NCBI RefSeq assembly: GCF_938041645.1
Contig: NZ_CALIST010000055.1
Coordinates: 62,001 to 126,000 of the forward strand
Reading direction: 5' to 3'
From: an uncultured Campylobacter sp.
Lineage (GTDB): Bacteria; Campylobacterota; Campylobacteria; Campylobacterales; Campylobacteraceae
Length of the DNA stretch: 64,000 nt
A program made the translations under genes and the position numbers. Shown piece by piece: positions 46,450 through 55,447 of the stretch. The notes beneath the pieces are model-generated. The model did not search any database. It was not told where the DNA came from and saw only the letters and a program-made list of their open reading frames with translations. The number at the start of each line of letters is the position of its first letter. The first letter of the stretch is position 1.

Positions 46450-49362
46450 TTGAAAAATTTGCCCTCTAAAAATCTCTTTGTCTACACTAGCTCGCGTGCG
46501 CTACGTGCGGCGCTGCAAAACGAGAGCGGCGGCGTGCTGGCGCCCAGGATTACGTTGGCGGAATTCTACGAAAAGGCGCTTTTTGTGCCGGATCTTGTCG
46601 CTTGCGGTGAGATAGACCGCGCGCTTTTTATGAAACAAGCGGTAAACGAGAGCAAGCGCGCAGACGAGAGGCTTAAATTCCCTAGCGAGCTTTACGAGTT
46701 TATGCGCAACCGCGAGTATCTTTTCGGTTTTTTCAAGGAGCTTGCGACGGAGCGCGTGAGTATCGATGCGCTCGATCTTAGCGACACCTATGCGTGGTAC
46801 GCCGAGCATTTTGAAATTCTGCGAGAGCTAGCGAGGGCGTATGCAAGGATTTTGCGTGAGCATGGATTTTACGACGAGATCACGCTGCCCGTGCTTTATG
46901 AACTAAACGAATCCTATCTGCGCGGATTTGAGCGGATAGAAATCAACATCGACGGCAATCCTAGCGCATTTGAGTTCGAGGTTTTTAAGCGCGCTGCGGA
47001 GCTGAGCGAGGTCGTACTGAGCTTTAGAGTCACGACTTTAAATTCCAAGCCTGTGCGTGCGGTGGAGGAGCTTTGCGGCATAAGTCTAGACGCAGGTTTT
47101 GCATACCGCGTAAATCTTAGTACGGGTGAAATTTTAAGCCGAGAGCCGCTAAGCATGGGCGGAGCGGTTGTGTGTAGAGGCTTTGAGTTGCGAAGCTTGC
47201 AGGCGAGCTATGTTTTTGAAAAAATTTCATCCTTCGTGCGCGCGGGCATCGCGCCGGAGCGCATCGCGGTAATTTTGCCCGACGAGAGCTTTGCCGGCAC
47301 ACTGCGGCTTTACGACGAGCGCATCGCAAGGGCTCGCAGTTCGCACAGGCTGCTAAATTTTGCGATGGGAGAGAAGCTTAAAGATAGCCTATTTTACGTA
47401 ACGCTAGAGAAAATTTCGCAGTGCTTAAAAGAAGCGCGCATGCCGAAATTTGGCGTAGATTACCACGCATTCAAAAGTCCGAATGGAGGATTTTTGGATA
47501 CGGGGGATTCCGCGACACAGCAAAATTTAGCGCTAGGGAATTTCGCTTCTGATAATTCTGCATCGCAAAATTTAGCACAGCAAAATTCCCCGTTTGATTG
47601 CGAAATTTTTTCAATTTCTAAAATGGATTTAAATTTTATATCTGCGCGAGAGTTTGAAAATACGGCAAATTTTGAAATTCTGCACGAAATTTCGGCGGAA
47701 CGCGCGGATAGCGCGGGAGAGCAAAGCTTTTCTTTGGATATTGCAGAGTTGCAAGAGTCCTTGGAGTGTGCGCAGCAGCCCGATTATTCGGTTAGCGCAA
47801 AACAGCAAGAGCTTTTAAAGCAGCGTCAAGAGAGCCTACGACACTCTATGCAGCGGGAGCATATAGAGCTTGAGGAAGAAGATAGGTATTCAAAAAGCCC
47901 TAAACAGCGCGATCGCTTTAGGCACTCTAAAATGCGCGAGGACGCAGATGAATATCCGCAGCGCCCAAACCCGCAGGAGCTTGATCTGTTTTTTGCGAGT
48001 GTGGGCGTGGATGAGGCACTTTTTGGTGAGTTCGCACGCGATTTTGCAAAGCAAGTAAGCTTCGAGCATTTTGAGGCGCTAATTATCAAGCTTGTCTGTT
48101 TACCCAAAATTAGCGACGCGCTACTGCAAGAAAAGCTAAAAGAGCCGCTATATCTAATTAAAATTTTGCTTCGAAAATTTAAGGACGAAAACCTAAGCTT
48201 GGGCAATCTAATCGATCTTTTTTTGTTAGAAATTTCGCGCATTAAGCTTGATGATGTTCGTGGCGGAAAGGTCACGGTAATGGGGCTTTTAGAGAGCCGC
48301 GGACTGCAATTTGACGGCGTGATAATCCCCGATTTTAACGATGATCTGGTGCCTAAGCGCAGTAGCGGAGAGATGTTTTTAAACTCTGCTTTGCGCGCTA
48401 GAGCAGGGCTCATCAGCCATGCAGACCGCGAAAATTTACAAAGATTTTACTACGACGGCTTGCTAAGAGGCGCTAAAAAAAGTGCGATTTGCTATTTGCA
48501 AAGCGTCGAGAAATTGCCTTCGCGGTTTTTAAAAAGCTTTGAAGTGCAACAAGACGCGGAATTTTCGCAGGAGGATTATTTGCGGCTTTTTGGGAGAGAA
48601 GAATTTAAGCCCGCCTTATGCGGACAAGAAGATCCTGTGGCTCGCCATGATTTTTTTGCCGAGGAGCTATCGTTTTCGCGGCTGGATATGTTTTTAGAAT
48701 GCAAGAGGAAGTATTATTACCGCTACATTTTCGGGCTAAAAGAAGGGCTAAAATTTGGCGAGGATAATGCGCTTTTAGGTAAAATTTTACATACGAGTTT
48801 TCAGCGTTTATATGAGCGAGCGGAGATGAAATTTAGCATGGAAAAATTTCGCTCTATTTATTCGCAGCTCGCGCGAGAAGCGGGCATCGCGCGCTTTGAT
48901 GCAGAGCTTGAGCTAAAAGCTGTAGAAAAGCTAGCTAGGCTTTTGGAAGGGCATGAGCAAATTTGGAGCTTTAGCGGTAGTGAAGTATCGCTAAAAGGCG
49001 AGCTTGACGGAGTGCGGCTGAGCGGGCGGATCGACCGCATCGACGAAGACAAGACGGGGCGGAAGTTCATCATCGATTACAAACGTGGTTCAGCTAAAAA
49101 ACATATGGAAAAATTCCAGCTTACGTTTTATCGCGCGCTTTTAGCCCAGGAGTGCGAATGCGCCTATCTATCGCTAAAAGATTGCGCGTTTGCAACTCCT
49201 GGCGACAAAACGCCTAGCTTAGAAAACCTACGCGAGACGCTAAGCTCTATCGGCAAGGAATTTGCAAGCGAGGTTGCTTTTACGCGCACGGAGGCGGTGC
49301 AAAGCTGTGAATACTGCGATTATAAAATCATTTGCAAGGGGCAGATCGATGGCAAAATTTGA
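46450..49362 (+). CDS. addB: AddB-type helicase-nuclease subunit with an insert
   Basis: AddB pairs with AddA to process double-strand breaks for recombination. The 970-residue protein has a degenerate UvrD-like N-terminal part (no clear Walker A). Its C-terminal PD-(D/E)XK nuclease has FIIDYKRG near residue 875 and an Fe-S cluster fringe: ECKRKYYY plus CEYCDYKIIC. A low-complexity insert at about residues 350-503 (bases 47500-47960), rich in Ser, Gln, Glu and Arg, interrupts the fold and contains RAATTY motifs. The TTG at 46450 follows AAAGGA by six bases; a TTG at 46396 would add 18 residues. It overlaps addA by 14 bases. Confidence 0.87.
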   Translation: MKNLPSKNLFVYTSSRALRAALQNESGGVLAPRITLAEFYEKALFVPDLVACGEIDRALFMKQAVNESKRADERLKFPSELYEFMRNREYLFGFFKELATERVSIDALDLSDTYAWYAEHFEILRELARAYARILREHGFYDEITLPVLYELNESYLRGFERIEINIDGNPSAFEFEVFKRAAELSEVVLSFRVTTLNSKPVRAVEELCGISLDAGFAYRVNLSTGEILSREPLSMGGAVVCRGFELRSLQASYVFEKISSFVRAGIAPERIAVILPDESFAGTLRLYDERIARARSSHRLLNFAMGEKLKDSLFYVTLEKISQCLKEARMPKFGVDYHAFKSPNGGFLDTGDSATQQNLALGNFASDNSASQNLAQQNSPFDCEIFSISKMDLNFISAREFENTANFEILHEISAERADSAGEQSFSLDIAELQESLECAQQPDYSVSAKQQELLKQRQESLRHSMQREHIELEEEDRYSKSPKQRDRFRHSKMREDADEYPQRPNPQELDLFFASVGVDEALFGEFARDFAKQVSFEHFEALIIKLVCLPKISDALLQEKLKEPLYLIKILLRKFKDENLSLGNLIDLFLLEISRIKLDDVRGGKVTVMGLLESRGLQFDGVIIPDFNDDLVPKRSSGEMFLNSALRARAGLISHADRENLQRFYYDGLLRGAKKSAICYLQSVEKLPSRFLKSFEVQQDAEFSQEDYLRLFGREEFKPALCGQEDPVARHDFFAEELSFSRLDMFLECKRKYYYRYIFGLKEGLKFGEDNALLGKILHTSFQRLYERAEMKFSMEKFRSIYSQLAREAGIARFDAELELKAVEKLARLLEGHEQIWSFSGSEVSLKGELDGVRLSGRIDRIDEDKTGRKFIIDYKRGSAKKHMEKFQLTFYRALLAQECECAYLSLKDCAFATPGDKTPSLENLRETLSSIGKEFASEVAFTRTEAVQSCEYCDYKIICKGQIDGKI
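47500..47960 (+). repeat. Low-complexity insert in addB
   Basis: The first half is dense in RAATTY (CAAAATTTAGC, GGAATTTCGC, CAAAATTCCC). The second half is a Gln/Arg/Glu-rich run with near-repeats of SLRHSMQRE and DRFRHSKMRE. It shows no recognised domain. Confidence 0.65.
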
Positions 49363-52267
49363 AAATTATCTGGCGCTTGAAGCAAGCGCAGGCAGCGGCA
49401 AGACCTTCAATCTTGCAGTGAGGTTCATCGAGCTGGTGCTAAAAGGCGAGCCGATCAATGAAATTTTAGCGCTTACCTTCACCAAAAAAGCTGCTGCTGA
49501 GATGAAAACGCGCATCGTGGAGAAATTTCAAAATTTGCTGCTTTTGCAGGATGACTCGCTAAAGCCTAGCGCCGAGCTGGAGCAAATTTGTGCTGATTTG
49601 GGGCTAAGCGTGGATGAGGTTATGGCAGCGCAACAGCGCCTACTGCCTAAATTTTTAAGCGAGAGCCTAAACGTCTTTACCTTCGATGCGTTTTTTGCAA
49701 AAGCTCTGCGCTCTTTTGCGCTAAACAGCGGCATTGACCCAAGCTTTGAAAACGATGAAGGGATTTTGGGCGTGCAGCAGGCGGCGTTTTTAGGCGCGAT
49801 TTGTAAAAACGAAGCGCTATTAAGAGAGGTCGTGGATTATGTAAGCGGCTCAGAAATGACAAAGAGCGAGTTCTTAAATAGCTTACAAAGCATTTGGAGA
49901 GGCGATATAAGCATAAATCCGCCCACGCTTCCCGCAAACTCCGCACTGGCAGAGATAAATGAAATTTTATCTCGCTTGCAAAAAGCGGCGAGAGATGCGG
50001 GCGTAAGCGCTGGAGCCGTAAATGGGCTAAGCCCTGTTAGTGATCTGTCAAAATTATCTTCGGGTTTCATTCTTTCGGCTCTTGCCAACGGTAGTTTCGA
50101 TTATCCGCGCTCACAGCTTAAAAAAATTTCGTATCTTGACGGTGAGCTAGCAAGGCTAAAAGACGCCATAGCTCGCGAAATAGCGTGGATGGATGCGACA
50201 TATGCGGCTAAGCTGGCAGGACTAATTAAAATTTATGCCGAAGCGCTTAAATCGGTGCAGCACAAAAGCGGCAAGCTCACGTTCGGCGATGTCACCGCAG
50301 CCGTGCACTCGCTGCTAAATCCAAGCGCAGAGACGTTGCGGGGCAACCGCGAGCTTTTGTATTTCAGGCTCGATTCTAAAATCACGCATATTTTAATCGA
50401 CGAATTCCAAGATACCGACATTTGCCAGTATGAAATCATGCTGCCGCTAATCTCCGAAGCGCTTGCTGGCAAAGGGGCGGAAGAGCGCTGCGGTAGCTTT
50501 TTTTACGTAGGCGATAAAAAACAAAGCATCTATAAATTTCGCGGCGCGGAGAGAAAAATTTTTGATATTTTGCGCGAGCAGTTTAGCCAAATCAAAACGC
50601 AGAGCCTACCGCGCAATTATCGTAGCTTAAAACTTATCGTAAAATTTGTAAATGAGATCTTGCGCGATAAATTTGCGTCTTATGAAGATCAAATCGCAGC
50701 AAATAAGCTAGATAGCGATCTGCCCGCTTCGGTGCTGCAAAAAATCAAGGATTATCCTCTTTCTCATCCACAAATGCCACTATTTGAGGTGCAAAGCGAC
50801 GATTATGGCTACGTAGCGGCATTTTCATACGACGATGTGCTAAAGGGGGCTGTGGAGCAAGCGCGCAGGCTTGTTGAGGAGTGCGGCGTAAGAGCTGATG
50901 ATATTGCGATTTTATGCTGGAAAAATGAGCACGTAAGCGCGCTAAAAGAGATGCTATCGGAATTTTGCGAGGTGTGTAGCGGCTCAAATAAGGCTCTGCG
51001 TTGCAGCGAGCAGGTAAATGCCGTAATTCAATACGCGAAATTTTGCGTAGGTGGCGATGAAATTTATCTGCGAAACGCCGAAGCGATTTTGGGCAGGCGG
51101 CTTAAAAAAATAGCGGTCGATCTGCATAAAAACGCGCAAAAAACGGCAGAATTTATAGCTAGTGCGCTGAAATTAAATTTTGTTGATCCGGATCTGCTGC
51201 TGTTTTTTGAGACGCTGGCAAAATTTAATAGTTTTAGCGAGTATCTGTTTGCAAACGACGAAACGGAGGTATTTGCCAAGGAACAAAGCGGCATTAAAAT
51301 TATGACCGTGCATAAGTCCAAGGGGCTTCAGTTTCCGCATGTAATCGTCTGCGACCGCATCGGAGGAAAAGGCCGGGGCGAGAGCTCAAAGCTCGCGACG
51401 GACTATGATTTTACCACGCATAAGTGGAGAATTTTTTATAAATTTGCGAGCAGAAAGAGCCTGGATGCGGAATTTGCAGCATTAATGGATGAAAACGATC
51501 GCTCTGCGCATGAAGAGGATATAAATAAGCTATATGTGGCATTTACCCGCGCCGAACGCTCGCTCATCATCGTAAAACGCTCCGAGGCAAAAATAGATCA
51601 ATACAATTATAGCTTTTTTTCGCCTTACGCCAAAAAGACCAAGGGCGCGGGCGTAGTGGAATGGCTGGATATCCCGGATTTTCAATACGGCTACGTAATC
51701 CCAAGCTCCGTAAAATCAGAAGAGAAGCCGCCGCAAAAAAAGGTCGCGCTCGTAGCGGGCGAGCCTCAAGGCGCGCAAGAAAAAGCGGGCGGCGGCGAAA
51801 CGGAAGCGCTAAGCGCGATATATTTCGGCGAGGCGCTGCACTATGCTCTGGAGATGAGCGAAGGATTTGCGGTGGATGAAATTTTGCGAGGAGTAAGCCT
51901 GGCAAGAGGTCGCTACGCTAAATTTTTAAACGATGCGGATTTTGAAAATATCGCGGCGCGGGCGCTTGGTCTAAGCAAAAACGAGGAATTTTTAGCTCTG
52001 ATAAGAGGCGCTCAAGCTTATAAAGAGATGCCGATCAAAAGCGCGGAGAATGAACTTTTGCGCGTAGATCTGGCGTGCTTTGGGCAGGATGAAATTTTGC
52101 TTTTTGATTACAAGAGCTCCGAAAAATACCTCGCGCAAAACAAAGCTCAAGTGGCGCGGTATAAAAGCGTGATCCGCGAGTTTTATCCGCATGTGCGGGT
52201 GCGCGCCTTTGTGCTGGCTCTCGAAGCTGCGGGCGCTAGGTTGATCGAAGTAAATGAGGAGGGATAA
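49349..52267 (+). CDS. addA: AddA-type helicase-nuclease subunit
   Basis: AddA is the motor subunit of the AddAB complex. The 972-residue protein has Walker A ASAGSGKTFNLA near residue 10, the helicase motif LIDEFQDTD near residue 350, and motif VI LYVAFTRAERSLIIV near residue 730. Its C-terminal nuclease has LLFDYKSSEKYL near residue 915. The ATG at 49349 lies inside the addB end with AAGGGG upstream. A frame extension to 49262 adds 29 residues of no known similarity. addB, addA, rplM, rpsI and the cadF-like gene follow in the same order as in C. jejuni. Confidence 0.93.
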   Translation: MAKFENYLALEASAGSGKTFNLAVRFIELVLKGEPINEILALTFTKKAAAEMKTRIVEKFQNLLLLQDDSLKPSAELEQICADLGLSVDEVMAAQQRLLPKFLSESLNVFTFDAFFAKALRSFALNSGIDPSFENDEGILGVQQAAFLGAICKNEALLREVVDYVSGSEMTKSEFLNSLQSIWRGDISINPPTLPANSALAEINEILSRLQKAARDAGVSAGAVNGLSPVSDLSKLSSGFILSALANGSFDYPRSQLKKISYLDGELARLKDAIAREIAWMDATYAAKLAGLIKIYAEALKSVQHKSGKLTFGDVTAAVHSLLNPSAETLRGNRELLYFRLDSKITHILIDEFQDTDICQYEIMLPLISEALAGKGAEERCGSFFYVGDKKQSIYKFRGAERKIFDILREQFSQIKTQSLPRNYRSLKLIVKFVNEILRDKFASYEDQIAANKLDSDLPASVLQKIKDYPLSHPQMPLFEVQSDDYGYVAAFSYDDVLKGAVEQARRLVEECGVRADDIAILCWKNEHVSALKEMLSEFCEVCSGSNKALRCSEQVNAVIQYAKFCVGGDEIYLRNAEAILGRRLKKIAVDLHKNAQKTAEFIASALKLNFVDPDLLLFFETLAKFNSFSEYLFANDETEVFAKEQSGIKIMTVHKSKGLQFPHVIVCDRIGGKGRGESSKLATDYDFTTHKWRIFYKFASRKSLDAEFAALMDENDRSAHEEDINKLYVAFTRAERSLIIVKRSEAKIDQYNYSFFSPYAKKTKGAGVVEWLDIPDFQYGYVIPSSVKSEEKPPQKKVALVAGEPQGAQEKAGGGETEALSAIYFGEALHYALEMSEGFAVDEILRGVSLARGRYAKFLNDADFENIAARALGLSKNEEFLALIRGAQAYKEMPIKSAENELLRVDLACFGQDEILLFDYKSSEKYLAQNKAQVARYKSVIREFYPHVRVRAFVLALEAAGARLIEVNEEG

Positions 52268-52346
52268 AATTTTAAAATTTAGATGAAATTTGAGCGCAGA
52301 TAGATTAAAGATAGCTTAAATTAAGCTATACGTAAGGATATTTCTA

Positions 52347-52352
52347 TATAAT
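52347..52352 (+). promoter_or_regulatory. -10 box for rplM
   Basis: TATAAT in a T-rich context (GGATATTTCTATATAATC), 31 bases before the rplM start. It suits a strong ribosomal-protein promoter. Confidence 0.7.
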
Positions 52353-52382
52353 CACAGCTCAAATTTTAATAAGGCGGAAACC

Positions 52383-52808
52383 ATGACAGAAATTACAAAG
52401 CCTAGCGAAGTTAAGCGCGACTGGGTCGTTATCGACGCGACCGACAAAAGATTCGGTAGAATGCTTACCGAAGTTGCGGTATTGCTACGCGGCAAACACA
52501 AACCAAGCTACACTCCAAACGTGGATTGCGGAGATTACGTCGTTATCATCAACGCTTCAAAAGCCGTATTTACCGGCAATAACAAGGGCGACGATAAACT
52601 TTATCACAGCTACTCGGGCTATTTCGGAAGCGTAAAGAGCGTGAAATTTCAAGATCTGCTTAAAAATAATCCCGCAAAGCTCTACAGGCTTGCGGTTCGC
52701 GGCATGCTTCCTAAGACGAAGCTCGGTAAGGCGATGATCAAAAAGCTATTCGTATATGAAGGCGGCGAGCACCCTCATACTGCGCAAACAACTAAAAAAG
52801 GAAAATAA
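52383..52808 (+). CDS. rplM: 50S ribosomal protein L13
   Basis: L13 is an early-assembly protein of the large subunit. The 141-residue protein has the conserved [21 protein letters not shown] start and [17 protein letters not shown] near residue 107. Length is normal and it is followed after two bases by rpsI. Confidence 0.98.
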   Translation: MTEITKPSEVKRDWVVIDATDKRFGRMLTEVAVLLRGKHKPSYTPNVDCGDYVVIINASKAVFTGNNKGDDKLYHSYSGYFGSVKSVKFQDLLKNNPAKLYRLAVRGMLPKTKLGKAMIKKLFVYEGGEHPHTAQTTKKGK

Positions 52809-52810
52809 TC

Positions 52811-53200
52811 ATGGCGACAATTTATGCAACCGGAAAGAGAAAAACTGCCGTAGCTAAGGTTTGGGTAAAACCTGGAAGCGGCAAGATCGTAGTAAACGGT
52901 ATGGATCTAAACACCTGGCTAGGCGGTCACGAAGCGATCAAGCTAAGAGTCGTTCAGCCGCTTTTAGCGACTAAACAAGAGACCTCGATGGATATCACCG
53001 CGCAGACTTTGGGCGGCGGATATTCGGCTCAAGCGGATGCGCTAAAGCACGGAATTTCAAAGGCGCTTGCCGCGATGGATAAAGATTTTAGAGCGGCTCT
53101 TAAGCCAAAAGGTCTGTTAACTCGCGATAGCCGCGTGGTTGAGCGAAAGAAATTCGGTCGCCGCAAAGCGCGCAGAAGCCCGCAGTTCTCTAAGAGATAA
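52811..53200 (+). CDS. rpsI: 30S ribosomal protein S9
   Basis: S9 contacts the P-site tRNA with its basic C-terminal tail. The 129-residue protein has [18 protein letters not shown] at the start. The tail [13 protein letters not shown] ends in the conserved lysine-arginine. It is co-transcribed with rplM. Confidence 0.98.
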   Translation: MATIYATGKRKTAVAKVWVKPGSGKIVVNGMDLNTWLGGHEAIKLRVVQPLLATKQETSMDITAQTLGGGYSAQADALKHGISKALAAMDKDFRAALKPKGLLTRDSRVVERKKFGRRKARRSPQFSKR

Positions 53201-53208
53201 TGTTTTTT

Positions 53209-53240
53209 ACAAATTTGTGGCGAAATTGTCGCAAATTTGT
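53209..53240. repeat. Inverted repeat between rpsI and the cadF-like gene
   Basis: ACAAATTTG (53209-53217) pairs with CAAATTTGT (53232-53240), and the inner bases extend the stem by a few G-U pairs. It may be a terminator for rpsI or a regulatory hairpin, but no T-run follows. Confidence 0.5.
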
Positions 53241-53262
53241 AAATTCTTTAAAAATTTTATGG

Positions 53263-53268
53263 TAATAT
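53263..53268 (+). promoter_or_regulatory. Possible -10 box for the cadF-like gene
   Basis: TAATAT in an A/T-rich stretch, 32 bases before the ATG. It is weaker than the other promoters and only suggestive. Confidence 0.35.
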
Positions 53269-53299
53269 CGAATTACAACTTTATTTGAAAGGATGTTTA

Positions 53300-54322
53300 A
53301 TGAAGAAAGTTCTACTTGCATTAAGCTTGTGTGCATCCAGCGCATTGTTCGCTAGCGATGCTGATTATCACTGGGAGATCACCCCTACTATTGGTGGAAT
53401 GACTCATGAGGGCAATATGGATTTGGATTCGAATTTTATGTTCGGTCTACGTCTTGCCAAAAATCTACAAGATTCGTTTATCGATCAAGTAGAGGTTGGT
53501 TTTGATTACTCTCGCAATATTGGCGTAGAGGATTTAGCTCACAGAGTAGGCAACGATAAGCCTGACGCTAAATATTATCACATCAATACTGTAAAAGACT
53601 TGGTAAATTTTACCGATAATTTCAAATTATACGGCTTGCTAGGTCTTGGATATATGGATTACACTAAAGACGTTTACAACGATGGCGACCAAGATAGCGG
53701 CTTCGGTCAATACGGCTTGGGTCTAAAATACTACATTACCGACAACTTTGCTACAAAACTTGAAGCACGCGATGCTATCAGATTTGACGACGGCAACCAC
53801 GTATTATTCTATACTCTAGGCTTTGCAGTTGATTTTGGCAAGAGATATGCTGACGCAGCCCCAGCTGCCGCTCCGGCTCCTACAGGCTGCAAAGACGCAG
53901 ATAACGACGGCGTATGCGATAATGTCGATAGATGCCCAGGCACACCTGCTGGCGTAGTTGTTGATGAATATGGCTGCGAGAAGGTTATTAGATTAAATTT
54001 GGGCGTAAATTTCGCTACAGATAGCTCAAAAATTTCTCCTGAGTTTATGAACCAGATCAAAAACGTAAGCGACGTGCTAGTAGCTCACCCTGATTACAAA
54101 GTAATCTTAGAGGGTCACACCGATAGCACCGGTTCGAATGCATATAATCAAAAGCTTTCCGAGCGCAGAGCTGCTGCAGTTGGAGGTGCGCTTAAGAGCT
54201 TCGGCGTAGATGCTAGCAGAATCACCACTGTAGGATACGGTGAGACTAAGCCTATCGCTACAAACGCTACTAAAGCAGGCCGCGCTCAAAATAGACGCGT
54301 AGATGCTAAATTTAGAAAATAA
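53300..54322 (+). CDS. cadF: OmpA-family outer-membrane protein (CadF-like)
   Basis: The 340-residue protein has a signal peptide (cleavage near SSALFA), an eight-strand type beta-barrel region (about residues 20-185), an Ala/Pro linker and one thrombospondin-type Ca-binding motif (DADNDGVCDNVDRCPGTPAGV). A C-terminal OmpA peptidoglycan-binding domain follows (about 225-340; LEGHTDSTGSNAYNQKLSERR). Its place after rplM-rpsI is that of C. jejuni cadF, the fibronectin-binding adhesin. The FRLS tetrapeptide linked to fibronectin binding in C. jejuni is absent from this sequence, so adhesion is not assured. Composition is richer in A/T than neighbours, as for a highly expressed gene. Confidence 0.87.
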   Translation: MKKVLLALSLCASSALFASDADYHWEITPTIGGMTHEGNMDLDSNFMFGLRLAKNLQDSFIDQVEVGFDYSRNIGVEDLAHRVGNDKPDAKYYHINTVKDLVNFTDNFKLYGLLGLGYMDYTKDVYNDGDQDSGFGQYGLGLKYYITDNFATKLEARDAIRFDDGNHVLFYTLGFAVDFGKRYADAAPAAAPAPTGCKDADNDGVCDNVDRCPGTPAGVVVDEYGCEKVIRLNLGVNFATDSSKISPEFMNQIKNVSDVLVAHPDYKVILEGHTDSTGSNAYNQKLSERRAAAVGGALKSFGVDASRITTVGYGETKPIATNATKAGRAQNRRVDAKFRK

Positions 54323-54340
54323 TCTTTTCTAGATCCACAT

Positions 54341-54368
54341 AAGCGGGGCTTCGGCTCCGCTTTTTTTA
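54341..54368 (+). terminator. Intrinsic terminator after the cadF-like gene
   Basis: AGCGGGGC (54342-54349) pairs with GCTCCGCT (54354-54361) around a TTCG tetraloop, then a T-run. This is a strong terminator. Confidence 0.93.
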
Positions 54369-54388
54369 TATCCAAACTAAATTTCAAA

Positions 54389-55447
54389 ATGCCAAAATTT
54401 CAAACCATTCTGCTTTTTGATCTCGATGGTACACTCATAGACTCCACGCCCGCGATATTAGATGGTTTTCATTATGCATTTGCGCATTTGGGCGCCGTAG
54501 AGCCTAGCGACGAAGCGATTAAAAAGCTTATCGGGCATCCGTTAGAGGTAATGTTTGAGCGTCTAGGTGTGACGCGCGATGTACAGAATTTCGTACTCGC
54601 CTACAAACAGCGATACGTGCAGACTTTTTTGGATCAGACCGTTCTGCTAAGCGGTGCGTTCGAGGCGGTTCGTGCGGCGAGCGAGTTTGCAAATTTAGGC
54701 GTCGTGACGACCAAGACGTCGAAATTTTCTAAAATTTTATTGCAGCATCTGGGTATCGCGGAATTTTTCGGCACCATCGTCGGACGAGAGGACGTGCAAG
54801 ATCCCAAACCAAGCGCCGAACCGATCTTAAAGGCGCTTGAAAATTTAGGAATTTGCGGCGCGACTGCTAGCAAAAGCCCGCATGCGGCTCGCGGTAAAAC
54901 TCACGACGCGACTGCCGATGAAAATACAAGTGCTACTAACAGGAGCGCGATTTTGAGTAAAATTTCAACGCCTGATTTAAAGAGCCTTCCTGCGCTTGAT
55001 CCTGATCCTAGCAAAGTTTACGAGCAAAATTTAAGCAGCATCGCGAGTCAAAATTCTGATAGGATTTCGTTTAAAAATTTAAGCGAAGCGATTGGTATTA
55101 AATATAAAGCTGGCGATAATAGCCAGAAGAGCGGTGTCGACATTGAGGGCGAGAGCGATAAAGTCGGAGCGCGCGGCAGTAAAATTTATGATGCGCATGA
55201 GCTAAATTCCACTCCTTGTTATGACAAAATTTGCAGTGACGAAATCCTGCCTTCTGTAAGCCAAAATATCTTTATGATCGGTGATACGTCGCTTGACGCC
55301 ATCTCGGCAAAGTCGGCAGCGGTGCGAAGCGTGGGCGTAAGCTGCGGCTACGGCAGTGCCTCGGAACTACGGGCACATTTCGAGTTCGTATGCGCGGACG
55401 CAAAAGAGGCGGTTGAGTTGATACGCAAAATTTCATCAAAATTTTAG
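54389..55447 (+). CDS. HAD-superfamily phosphatase (phosphoglycolate-phosphatase-like) with an insert
   Basis: The enzyme removes phosphate from small metabolites. Motif I is LLFDLDGTLIDST, the threonine motif is LGVVTTKTSK, the lysine is in DPKPSAEP near residue 136, and motif IV is FMIGDTSLDAISAK near residue 294. The two halves of the core are separated by about 140 residues (about 152-291) of low-complexity, Ser/Asn/Lys-rich sequence encoded by RAATTY-rich DNA. At 352 residues it is much longer than its normal relatives of about 210-220. Phosphoglycolate is the usual guess, but the substrate is not proved. Confidence 0.82.
   Translation: MPKFQTILLFDLDGTLIDSTPAILDGFHYAFAHLGAVEPSDEAIKKLIGHPLEVMFERLGVTRDVQNFVLAYKQRYVQTFLDQTVLLSGAFEAVRAASEFANLGVVTTKTSKFSKILLQHLGIAEFFGTIVGREDVQDPKPSAEPILKALENLGICGATASKSPHAARGKTHDATADENTSATNRSAILSKISTPDLKSLPALDPDPSKVYEQNLSSIASQNSDRISFKNLSEAIGIKYKAGDNSQKSGVDIEGESDKVGARGSKIYDAHELNSTPCYDKICSDEILPSVSQNIFMIGDTSLDAISAKSAAVRSVGVSCGYGSASELRAHFEFVCADAKEAVELIRKISSKF
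54845..55260 (+). repeat. RAATTY-rich insert in the HAD phosphatase gene
   Basis: AAATTT, AAATTC and GAATTT hexamers recur (for example about 54841, 54960, 55026 and 55050) through a segment that encodes no recognisable fold. Confidence 0.7.
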
